From: an uncultured Clostridia bacterium
GTDB taxonomy: Bacteria; Bacillota; Clostridia; Oscillospirales; Acutalibacteraceae
Assembly: GCA_946042285.1 (NCBI GenBank)
Contig: CAMGDK010000007.1
Coordinates: 1-26,904, forward strand
Reading direction: 5' to 3'
DNA: 26,904 nucleotides
Position 1 is the first letter of the stretch, and the number at the start of each line of letters is the position of its first letter. A program made the translations under genes and the position numbers. Shown here one piece after another: positions 1 through 6,949 of the stretch. The notes under the pieces are model-generated. The model searched no databases and was not told the DNA's origin. It saw only the letters and a list, made by a program, of their open reading frames with translations.

Positions 1-1
1 T

Positions 2-751
2 TATACGATTTGTGTGTCCTCACAGGTTGGATGCAAAATGGGATGTACCTTCTGTGCATCAACGCTTGCCGGCTTTAAAAGAAATCTTACGGCAGGTGAA
101 ATTGAGTCGCAGCTTCATTGTGCGCAGGAGGATTTAGGTGTACGAATATCACATATTGTTTTAATGGGTATCGGTGAACCGCTTGATAATTTTGATAATG
201 TAATGGATTTTTTGACTAATGTTAACGACGAAAACGGACTTAATATCAGTATGAGAAGCATTACTTTATCAACATGCGGAATAGTTCCGCGTATATATGA
301 TTTGATAGAAAAAAATTTGCAGCTTACGCTTACAATTTCACTTCACGCTCCCAATGATGAAATCAGAAGCTCAACAATGCCGATAAATAATAGATACAGT
401 ATGGATGAGCTTTTGACAGCTTGCAGGCAGTACGCAAAGATAACGGGTAGGAGAGTAAGCTTTGAATATACACTTATTCACGGCGTTAACGATAGGGAAG
501 CAGATGCACTTGAGCTTGCACAAAAGCTAAAGGGAATGCTGTGTCATATAAATCTAATTCCCGTTAACGATGTAAAGGAAAGAAATAACCGCAAAGCAAG
601 CAAAGAGGATATATACAGGTTTTGTGACCTTCTTAACAAAAAGGGACTCAATGCCACAGTCAGACGAACGCTTGGCTCGGACATCAATGCTTCGTGCGGT
701 CAGCTGAGAAGATTAAAAAAAGAGGTGACAGATAATGAGAATTGTTGCTAA
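2..751 (+). CDS. rlmN: 23S rRNA (adenine-2503-C2)/tRNA methyltransferase RlmN, 5'-truncated
   Basis: Radical-SAM methyltransferase that methylates C2 of A2503 in 23S rRNA and of A37 in some tRNAs, in the cytosol. The reading frame is open from base 2 (YTICVSSQVGC...), so the gene starts upstream of the window. The GTG at 14 is an internal codon, not the start. The radical-SAM cluster motif CKMGCTFC (C-x3-C-x2-C) is near the visible N-terminus, and the family's C-terminal cysteine is in GSDINASCGQLRR. About 250 residues are visible, so roughly 100 N-terminal residues are missing. Its end overlaps the next gene by 17 bases, implying translational coupling. rlmN directly before prpC-prkC is the usual Firmicutes order. 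Confidence 0.95.
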   Translation, partial: YTICVSSQVGCKMGCTFCASTLAGFKRNLTAGEIESQLHCAQEDLGVRISHIVLMGIGEPLDNFDNVMDFLTNVNDENGLNISMRSITLSTCGIVPRIYDLIEKNLQLTLTISLHAPNDEIRSSTMPINNRYSMDELLTACRQYAKITGRRVSFEYTLIHGVNDREADALELAQKLKGMLCHINLIPVNDVKERNNRKASKEDIYRFCDLLNKKGLNATVRRTLGSDINASCGQLRRLKKEVTDNENCC

Positions 752-1463
752 AACAGACAAGGGTAATGTTAGAGAATCCAATCAGGATGCTTACGCTGTC
801 GGCGAGTTTTCCGATGAGGTTGTGTGGGCTGTTGTATGCGATGGTATGGGCGGTGCAGCAGGCGGTAATATTGCAAGCGCTCTTGCGGTAAAGGTTATAA
901 GTGATAAGATTAACGCTTCTTACAGAGAAAAAATGCGTGATGCATCAATTAAAAACATGCTTGATTCTGCACTTACCGCTGCTAATATCGAAGTGTACGA
1001 TATGGCGGATTCAAAGCCGGAGCTTCACGGTATGGGTACAACGGTTGTATGTGCAATAGTAAGGGACAATCAAGCCTTTATAGCACATGCCGGTGACAGT
1101 CGGGCGTATGTACTTAATAACGGCAGCATCAATCAAATTACCACAGATCACAGCATGGTACAAATGCTTTTATCTAAGGGTAAAATTACTAATGAGGAAG
1201 CAGAGCATCATCCCGATAAAAATATAATTACAAGAGCCGTCGGCGTTGATAAAATGATTGAGATTGACTTTGATCAAATAGATCTTGATGAAGACAGTAC
1301 ACTTTTGCTATGCACCGATGGACTTTCAAATTATGTTACAAATGATGATATTATTCAAATTATGAGTGATGGAAAGCATTATGCTTTTGCCGACAGGTTG
1401 GTTCAAAGGGCAAACGAGAACGGCGGCGGTGACAATATTACCGTAGTAGTAATTTCTAAATAA
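735..1463 (+). CDS. prpC: PP2C-type Ser/Thr protein phosphatase (PrpC/Stp)
   Basis: Metal-dependent (Mn/Mg) cytosolic phosphatase that reverses phosphorylation by the PASTA kinase encoded next. PP2C motifs are all present in order: RESNQDA near residue 14, the metal-binding DGMGG near 37-41, AGDSRAYVL in the middle, TDGLSNY, and a C-terminal GGGDNITVVV. The length of 242 residues is normal for the bacterial family. The ATG overlaps the end of rlmN by 17 bases and has a good ribosome site (GAGGTGA at 722-728). It is followed after 15 bases by prkC, the standard phosphatase-kinase pair of Firmicutes. No catalytic residue appears missing. Confidence 0.95.
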   Translation: MRIVAKTDKGNVRESNQDAYAVGEFSDEVVWAVVCDGMGGAAGGNIASALAVKVISDKINASYREKMRDASIKNMLDSALTAANIEVYDMADSKPELHGMGTTVVCAIVRDNQAFIAHAGDSRAYVLNNGSINQITTDHSMVQMLLSKGKITNEEAEHHPDKNIITRAVGVDKMIEIDFDQIDLDEDSTLLLCTDGLSNYVTNDDIIQIMSDGKHYAFADRLVQRANENGGGDNITVVVISK

Positions 1464-1478
1464 GAGGTAAATAATTTT

Positions 1479-3548
1479 ATGGATAATTATGTAGGCAAGC
1501 GTCTTGACGGCAGATATGAAATTCAGGAGATTATCGGTGTTGGAGGAATGTCTGTTGTTTATAAGGCTTATGATAATGTTGACGACAGAATAGTTGCAGT
1601 TAAAATACTTAAAGATGAGTTTCTAACAAATGATGATTTTGTAAGAAGATTTAAAAATGAAAGTAAGGCTATTGCACTTCTTTCGCATCCCAATATTGTT
1701 AAGGTTTACGATGTCAGCTTTGGCGAAAAGCTTCAATACATCGTTATGGAATATGTTGATGGAATAACGCTTAAGGAGTATATTCAAAAGCAGGGTGCGA
1801 TTACATGGAACGATGCATTGTTCTTCACAACTCAAATACTTAAGGCACTCCAGCACGCTCACGATAAAGGAATAGTACATCGTGATATTAAACCGCAAAA
1901 TATAATTCTTCTTTCGACAGGTAATATCAAGGTTGCCGATTTCGGCATTGCTCGTTTTTCAAGGAGCGATACCAAAACTCTTACGGATACTGCTATCGGT
2001 TCGGTTCATTATATCAGTCCCGAACAGGCAAAGGGTGAGCTTACTGATGAAAGGGCAGATATTTATTCTGTCGGTGTAGTTCTTTACGAAATGCTTGCAG
2101 GAAAGGTTCCTTTTGAGGCTGACAGTGCTGTTTCCGTTGCATTGATGCAGGTTCAAAACGATGCGAAGAGGTTGACTGAAATCAATCCTGATATTCCTCT
2201 TGGACTTGAGCAGATTTGTATTCACGCTATGCAAAAGAATTCTAATGATAGGTATCAAACAGCTACCGAAATGCTTCTTGATGTTGAAGAGGTTATAAAA
2301 AATCCAAAGACGGAATTTGATTATTCTTATTTTGTTGATAAACAACCGACTAAGTATGTAATCAGCAGTGAAAGCAACAAAGGCAATGATGAAGATGAAC
2401 CGATTGACGATTATGATGATAACTATTATGACGCCTCTCACAAAAAGAAGGTAGTATCTGCAATTCTTATTGGAATTATTATTTTGGTAACCGCTGTTGT
2501 TCTTTTGATTATGGCGATAACAGGATCATTTAAAACAAATACAAGTACACTTGATAGCTTTATAGGCTTTTCCTACGATGAGCTTATGAGCTCAAACAAG
2601 TATGATTATGAGTTTATTCTTGAGCAGAAAAAGACCGACCAGGTGGAGCCGGGTATTGTAATTGAGCAGTCGCCTGAGGCAGGCACAAAGGTTATCGACG
2701 GTAGCCAGGTAAGGCTGATTGTCTCTGCCTCTCTTGATGACATTGCCGTACCTAATGTATATAACCTAAATGAAGAAAAGGCAAAGAAGGCACTTTCCAA
2801 GGAGGGCTTAAATAACTATACAATTACCACTGTGTCGAGCGAAACAGTTGAAGAAGGCTATGTTGTTTATACAGAGCCGAAAGCAGGGAATATTGTTTCC
2901 TCCGATGCTCAGATTATTGTGTATTTAAGCTCCGGTCCAACAACCGCTGTTGAGAAAACAGCTGTTATTCCGGATGTAAAGGGATTAACACAGGAGGGTG
3001 CCCGCGCATTCCTCGAAAAGTGCGGATTTACTAACATTACCTTCTCACCTGAGGATAGTACTGTTGCTAAGGGCGTTGTTCTATCTCAATCTCCTTCTGC
3101 CGGTGTAACCGCTTCGGTTGATGAAAGGATTAAGGTTGTTATTTCTTCAGGTGTTACTACTACGACAACCAAGCCATCGACAAAGATTTCTCTTTCTGTT
3201 AACCTGCCTGAGATAATCGATCAGTATGGTGAGTACGCTGTGGATTCACTTGAGGTTACTCTTAACGGTGAAACTTATCTTAATCAGGCAGTAACACTTA
3301 AGGGCAACAAAGCAAATGTCAGCATTTCAATTGAAGGCTCAAGTGATGTTAATGTCAGGGTGTCGCTTACAGGTATCGGAGCGGTTGAAACAAAAACCGT
3401 AAATCCGGCTAACAGTAATAATATTTCAGTTGATTTCAGCGGATTTTCTTATAATGACACAACAACTGCTGCAAATAATTCCGTAACAGATGCTGTTACA
3501 ACATCACCCGCAACCTCTGAGCAGCCGGCTGAGCAGCCGACGATGTAA
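1479..3548 (+). CDS. prkC: PASTA-domain Ser/Thr protein kinase (PrkC/Stk), with extra C-terminal domain
   Basis: Membrane Ser/Thr kinase that senses muropeptides or lipid II outside and phosphorylates division, wall and translation proteins inside. The kinase domain covers about residues 10-270: glycine loop GVGGMS at 20-25, Lys42, catalytic HRDIKPQN from His134, DFG at 154-156. One membrane segment lies near residues 326-347, after an acidic linker. Three PASTA repeats follow (about 352-420, 421-490 and 497-560); the first is the most diverged. A Thr-rich linker, about 95 residues that look beta-rich, and a Thr/Pro/Gln tail end the protein. The last section is not part of the usual PrkC layout. 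In this operon it is paired with the phosphatase upstream and with RsgA downstream, a reported PrkC-type substrate in other Firmicutes. Confidence 0.95.
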   Translation: MDNYVGKRLDGRYEIQEIIGVGGMSVVYKAYDNVDDRIVAVKILKDEFLTNDDFVRRFKNESKAIALLSHPNIVKVYDVSFGEKLQYIVMEYVDGITLKEYIQKQGAITWNDALFFTTQILKALQHAHDKGIVHRDIKPQNIILLSTGNIKVADFGIARFSRSDTKTLTDTAIGSVHYISPEQAKGELTDERADIYSVGVVLYEMLAGKVPFEADSAVSVALMQVQNDAKRLTEINPDIPLGLEQICIHAMQKNSNDRYQTATEMLLDVEEVIKNPKTEFDYSYFVDKQPTKYVISSESNKGNDEDEPIDDYDDNYYDASHKKKVVSAILIGIIILVTAVVLLIMAITGSFKTNTSTLDSFIGFSYDELMSSNKYDYEFILEQKKTDQVEPGIVIEQSPEAGTKVIDGSQVRLIVSASLDDIAVPNVYNLNEEKAKKALSKEGLNNYTITTVSSETVEEGYVVYTEPKAGNIVSSDAQIIVYLSSGPTTAVEKTAVIPDVKGLTQEGARAFLEKCGFTNITFSPEDSTVAKGVVLSQSPSAGVTASVDERIKVVISSGVTTTTTKPSTKISLSVNLPEIIDQYGEYAVDSLEVTLNGETYLNQAVTLKGNKANVSISIEGSSDVNVRVSLTGIGAVETKTVNPANSNNISVDFSGFSYNDTTTAANNSVTDAVTTSPATSEQPAEQPTM

Positions 3549-3558
3549 GGAGTAGCTT

Positions 3559-4443
3559 ATGCCGGAAGGTTTAATTGTTAAAGGTATCGGCGGTTTCTAT
3601 TATGTAGAAACCGCTGACGGCATTTTTGAATGTAAGGCACGAGGTGTGTTTAGAAAAAAGCAAATCACACCATTTGTCGGTGATAGGGTATCAATAACTA
3701 TAAATGAAAATGCGGAAAATACAATTGACGAAATTTTTGAAAGAAAGAACAATCTTGTCCGTCCTCCGCTTGCTAATATAGACAGGTTGTTTATCGTATC
3801 CTCGATTGTAGATCCTGCAATAAATACATTTATTCTCGACAAGCTTATTGCTATTGCCGAACATAAAGATATTGAGCCGATTATTGTGTTTACAAAAATA
3901 GATTTAGACAACTGCACTCAAAAGTATGTTGATATATATAATAAAGCAGGATTTAAAACAATATGCTGCGACAACACAACAGGTGTAGGCGCCGATGAGG
4001 TGAAGACTCTGATCAAGGACAGCGTTTGTGCTTTTACAGGTAATTCGGGTGTAGGTAAATCAACACTGCTAAACAATATTGATGAGAGTCTCAACCTCCA
4101 AACCGCACAGACAAGCAAAAAGCTCGGTAGAGGTAAGCATACAACAAGGCATTGTGAGCTGTTTAAGATTGCAGGAGGATATGTTGCCGATACTCCGGGA
4201 TTTTCCTCTCTTGATATTGAGCGTTGCGAAATCATAATGAAGGATGATTTGCCTTATTGCTTTAGAGAGTTTGAAGGGTATATTGATAATTGTAAATTTA
4301 AAACAAACTGCTCTCATATCAACGATAAGGGCTGTGCAGTTAAAAAAGCAGTTGATGACGGCGAAATTTCTCAGTCGCGCCATCAAAGCTATATTCAAAT
4401 GTATAATGATGTAAAGGATATTAAGGAATGGGAAATGAAGTAA
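3559..4443 (+). CDS. rsgA: Ribosome small subunit assembly GTPase RsgA (YloQ/CpgA)
   Basis: Circularly permuted GTPase that acts late in 30S subunit maturation. The N-terminal OB-fold (about 1-70) is followed by a permuted G domain: the G4-like FTKIDL precedes the P-loop TGNSGVGKSTLLN, with the G3 DTPGFSSLDI after it. The C-terminal zinc motif is CKFKTNCSH followed by a further Cys. The length of 294 residues is usual. It starts 10 bases after prkC with a GGAG-type ribosome site and its end overlaps thiN by 16 bases. In Bacillus subtilis rpe lies between rsgA and thiN; here rpe is absent from that place. Confidence 0.95.
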   Translation: MPEGLIVKGIGGFYYVETADGIFECKARGVFRKKQITPFVGDRVSITINENAENTIDEIFERKNNLVRPPLANIDRLFIVSSIVDPAINTFILDKLIAIAEHKDIEPIIVFTKIDLDNCTQKYVDIYNKAGFKTICCDNTTGVGADEVKTLIKDSVCAFTGNSGVGKSTLLNNIDESLNLQTAQTSKKLGRGKHTTRHCELFKIAGGYVADTPGFSSLDIERCEIIMKDDLPYCFREFEGYIDNCKFKTNCSHINDKGCAVKKAVDDGEISQSRHQSYIQMYNDVKDIKEWEMK

Positions 4444-5057
4444 AAAAGTGTGCTGTTATCACCGGTGCACCTGAAAATGATATAAATTATTACCATTCTT
4501 ATTTGATAGACAGATATATCATTTCCGCCGACAGCGGCTTTGAAAAATGTGTTAACATCGGAATAAAGCCTGATTTGATAATCGGCGATTTTGATTCTTC
4601 AGCAAAGCCTGATACCGATATTGAAACAATCACTCTTCCGGTTATGAAGGATGATACCGACACCTTCTTTGCCGTTAAAGAGGCTGTTAAAAGAGGCTAT
4701 AACGATATTATTATCCTTGGTGGTATTGGTTCAAGGGTTGATCACACATATTCAAATATATTATCTCTTAATTATTGCAACGATTTAGGAGTTAGTGCAC
4801 TGCTGGTGAATAGAAGCAACAGGATAAGAATATTAAACTCATCGTGTGTAATCAAAAAGGACGGTTATAATTATTTATCTCTTTTTGCTTTATTTGAGGA
4901 GTGTAAGGGGTTAACAACAAAAGGAACATTATATAATCTAACCGATTATAATTTGTCTCCTCAATGTCAGCTTTGTCAAAGCAACTCATTTGTTAATGAT
5001 GAGATTGAAATAAGCTTTGACTGCGGAAAAATTCTTCTCATAGAGAGTAACGATTGA
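4428..5057 (+). CDS. thiN: Thiamine pyrophosphokinase
   Basis: Transfers pyrophosphate from ATP to thiamine to make the cofactor thiamine diphosphate in the cytosol. Family signatures visible: VITGAPEND at the start, ADSGFEKCVNIGIKPD, the metal-binding GDFDS near residue 52, KDDTDT, and GGIGSRVDHTYSN around residue 100. The C-terminal half is the beta-sandwich thiamine-binding domain and is weakly conserved. The length of 209 residues is normal. The ATG lies inside the end of rsgA (16-base overlap). No TPP riboswitch-like sequence is seen; the gene seems to be expressed as part of the rlmN-prkC operon. Confidence 0.93.
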   Translation: MGNEVKKCAVITGAPENDINYYHSYLIDRYIISADSGFEKCVNIGIKPDLIIGDFDSSAKPDTDIETITLPVMKDDTDTFFAVKEAVKRGYNDIIILGGIGSRVDHTYSNILSLNYCNDLGVSALLVNRSNRIRILNSSCVIKKDGYNYLSLFALFEECKGLTTKGTLYNLTDYNLSPQCQLCQSNSFVNDEIEISFDCGKILLIESND

Positions 5058-5108
5058 ACGATAAGTGCATAAGATGTAGTAAATACAACAATCGGGGGTG
5101 TTTACTAT

Positions 5109-5258
5109 ATGAAGAAAATGTGCAGGAGAGACTATCTTTGGATTGCATTTGGCGTCGGATGCGTGGTTGCCTGCTGTTGTCCTACTGTCTGGATAACAAG
5201 AATTCTTGCTATTGTAGTAATTATTCTCGGAATAATATGTTGTAAAAACAGTGGGTGA
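5109..5258 (+). CDS. Small Cys-rich double-hairpin membrane protein, 49 aa, unknown function
   Basis: A short ORF of 49 residues starting MKKMCRRDYLW. It has two hydrophobic segments (about 10-25 and 30-45) separated by a PTVWITR turn, and seven cysteines, including CCC at 22-24 and CC at 44-45. A strong ribosome site (GGGGGTG at 5094-5100) stands 8 bases before the ATG, which supports this frame. An overlapping frame starting with TTG at 5054 has weaker support. It sits between thiN and the spoVM candidate, whose ATG comes 4 bases after its stop, so the two are probably co-translated. I recall similar short membrane ORFs in clostridia but cannot name a family. A role with SpoVM in sporulation is only inferred from position. 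Confidence 0.7.
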   Translation: MKKMCRRDYLWIAFGVGCVVACCCPTVWITRILAIVVIILGIICCKNSG

Positions 5259-5262
5259 TTTT

Positions 5263-5352
5263 ATGAAGGTCGTATTGATTAAAAGTCCAAAGCTTCTTGC
5301 TCCGATCCTAAGATCTATTTTTAAAATCCAAAAAGTTAAAAACGAAACATAG
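5263..5352 (+). CDS. spoVM: Stage V sporulation protein M (SpoVM), 29 aa
   Basis: Amphipathic peptide that recognises the convex outer forespore membrane and anchors SpoIVA, starting coat assembly. The ORF begins MKVVLIKSPKLL and fits the family pattern MK...IK.PK(F/L)L..I(L/V)R: Ile6, Lys7, Pro9, Lys10, Leu12, Ile15 and Arg17 align with the 26-residue Bacillus subtilis protein as I remember it. Pro9, needed for shape, and Ile6, implicated in SpoIVA contact, are both kept. Pro14 replaces a glycine. The ribosome site is GGGTGA at 5253-5258. Position after thiN matches the Bacillus order thiN-spoVM, and spoIVA lies 1.6 kb downstream, both independent support. It is too short for ordinary gene callers. 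Confidence 0.85.
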   Translation: MKVVLIKSPKLLAPILRSIFKIQKVKNET

Positions 5353-5353
5353 A

Positions 5354-5392
5354 ACAAAACAGAGTCAATCAAAATGATTGACTCTGTTTTGT
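5354..5392 (+). terminator. Perfect 18-bp hairpin after spoVM
   Basis: The arms 5354-5371 and 5375-5392 are perfectly complementary, with a 3-base AAA loop. The 3' arm ends in TGTTTTGT, so the U-rich part lies within the stem; seen from the other strand the structure is almost the same. It begins one base after the spoVM stop and probably ends the rlmN-spoVM transcript. Its last base is also the first base of the downstream SigE-like -35 element. Confidence 0.8.
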
Positions 5393-5420
5393 CATATTAG
5401 GTTGTTTGCTTGCATAGTTA
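5392..5420 (+). promoter_or_regulatory. SigE-like (mother-cell) promoter for sipL-spoIVA
   Basis: TCATATT at 5392-5398 matches the SigE -35 consensus KMATATT in all seven positions. After a 14-base spacer, CATAGTTA at 5413-5420 carries the CATA core of the SigE -10. Transcription would begin near 5427, about 20 bases before the sipL ATG at 5448. The location before two coat-morphogenesis genes known to be SigE-dependent in other species supports the call; no SigA-type promoter is apparent here. Confidence 0.65.
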
Positions 5421-5447
5421 TTGTTAGAAACTGAAAGGAGATTCTTT

Positions 5448-6941
5448 ATGGAGCTATGCAAGGAATACAAATCAATGAATTGTAACGAAAGAAAGGAATG
5501 TTTGTGCGAAGGCTTTGACATTGATTATCAATTGAATTTACCGCAATATTTGGATGATATTGAAAAGCTGATAAAATGTGATGTTAAAAATATAGTTAGC
5601 GATTATGAGTTATCTTCTTCATCAATCAAAATGTACGGTAAAAGCGTAATTATTATCACATATTTGAATAGCAACTCTTGTCCTGTTTCAAATATCTTTG
5701 AAGAAGAGTTTAGCAAAACAATATCTATAAATGAAAACAGTGATTACCGATTTGCACAGGTATCATTGCAAAACAAATATTACAATTTCAGACTTGTAAA
5801 TCAAAGGAGAATTGATTTACATATATCGCTCAATGCATGTGTAGAGGTTTATTGTGACAGTCTTACAGACGGTCTTCTTTCTTGTAAAAATGCATTTTTA
5901 AGGCAGGAAGACATAACTGTTTTAAAGGATAAGTATTCAGGTGTCGCATCTGTTGAGTTTGATGAAACTATTTCCGTTGCCGACAGAAAAAGTAATATAA
6001 AGAATATTGTTAACACCTCTTACTGCTCTTATGTTGACGAATCAAAGATAATTAAGGATAAAATGCTTGTTAAAATCAATGCTGATGTTAATGTCGTTTA
6101 TGTTGATGATAATGACGAATTGCAAAAGGCAAGCTATTCGTTTTCTGTCAGTAAAATCATTGATGTGTTAGATTGTGACGAAAATGATAACGCGCTTATT
6201 TTTGCCGAAATATCTCAGCTGTATGTTAAGCCTAAGGCAGATAAGGATAACAATCTTTGTGATGTCGAGCTGGTAGGAAGAATCTGTGTCAATTATCGTA
6301 TCAAGACAAGCGACGAAATGTCATACATAAAAGATGCGTACATACCGTATAACGCCTCACAGCTTCAATTCAAAAAAATGCTTATCAAAAAGAATCCGTT
6401 ATATTATTTTGATGATAAAACAATTGAAATGATATTTGAAAATGAAAAAAGCATTGTTGAAATTGTAGATATAAAAGCAGATGTGAATTCGTGCAAAATT
6501 GATGATTCCGTGCTTTCATTTTCCGTTGTGCTGTCGTTTATATATTATGATGATTCATCACAGCTTTGTTATTTTAGAAAGAGTGCAGATTACTCCTTTT
6601 CACTAAACGATTCAAAGCTCAGCGGTGAAGCCTGTGTCAATTTAAAATCGTTTGACTTTGTCATTAAAAGCACCGACAAGATTTCTCTTCGTCTGAATAT
6701 TGAGTATTGTGCATATTTATATTCTACCGAAATGATTTCCTATGTGTCGGATTTGGAAGCAGGAGAAGAGTGCGACAAGGTGAATTTGCCTGAATTGACG
6801 CTTTATTTTGCCAATAAAAATGAATGTGTGTGGGATATTGCAAAAGCATTTTCAACTGATTCAAGGCTGATAATGGAAGAAAATGATTTGAAATCGGATA
6901 TAGTTGATGCTTCGAGAATTCTGCTTGTTCCGGGAATGTGA
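5448..6941 (+). CDS. sipL: SpoIVA-interacting coat protein SipL-like (DUF3794/SPOCS plus LysM)
   Basis: Spore-coat morphogenesis protein of 497 residues. In Clostridioides difficile SipL binds SpoIVA through its C-terminal LysM domain and is needed to enclose the forespore with coat. Most of this protein is beta-rich sequence consistent with DUF3794/SPOCS domains. The last ~48 residues form a LysM-type domain with VWDIAKAF and a final ILLVPGM. I chose the ATG at 5448 because AAAGGAG at 5434-5440 stands 7 bases before it and the probable promoter's start point (about 5427) lies downstream of the TTG at 5421. The stop overlaps the region just ahead of spoIVA, so the binding partners are co-expressed. 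The repeat count of SPOCS domains cannot be settled by eye. Confidence 0.85.
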   Translation: MELCKEYKSMNCNERKECLCEGFDIDYQLNLPQYLDDIEKLIKCDVKNIVSDYELSSSSIKMYGKSVIIITYLNSNSCPVSNIFEEEFSKTISINENSDYRFAQVSLQNKYYNFRLVNQRRIDLHISLNACVEVYCDSLTDGLLSCKNAFLRQEDITVLKDKYSGVASVEFDETISVADRKSNIKNIVNTSYCSYVDESKIIKDKMLVKINADVNVVYVDDNDELQKASYSFSVSKIIDVLDCDENDNALIFAEISQLYVKPKADKDNNLCDVELVGRICVNYRIKTSDEMSYIKDAYIPYNASQLQFKKMLIKKNPLYYFDDKTIEMIFENEKSIVEIVDIKADVNSCKIDDSVLSFSVVLSFIYYDDSSQLCYFRKSADYSFSLNDSKLSGEACVNLKSFDFVIKSTDKISLRLNIEYCAYLYSTEMISYVSDLEAGEECDKVNLPELTLYFANKNECVWDIAKAFSTDSRLIMEENDLKSDIVDASRILLVPGM

Positions 6942-6949
6942 GGTTGCTT

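Noticed and set aside
1959..2441. Long antisense frame across prkC, and similar ones over rsgA, spoIVA and pgi
   Set aside because: They lie opposite strongly conserved genes, lack ribosome sites and have no recognisable protein features; they are shadows of codon bias.
4428..5057. TPP riboswitch for thiN
   Set aside because: thiN starts within rsgA and no conserved thi-box sequence is visible upstream.
5054..5245. 63-codon frame from a TTG just before the thiN stop
   Set aside because: It overlaps the 49-residue ORF in another frame, has a TTG start without a ribosome site, and its composition looks like a shifted reading of the hydrophobic peptide.
6938..6949. GTG start for SpoIVA overlapping the sipL stop
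   Set aside because: The ATG at 6950 aligns with the family N-terminus and length; the extra MRLL has no family support.
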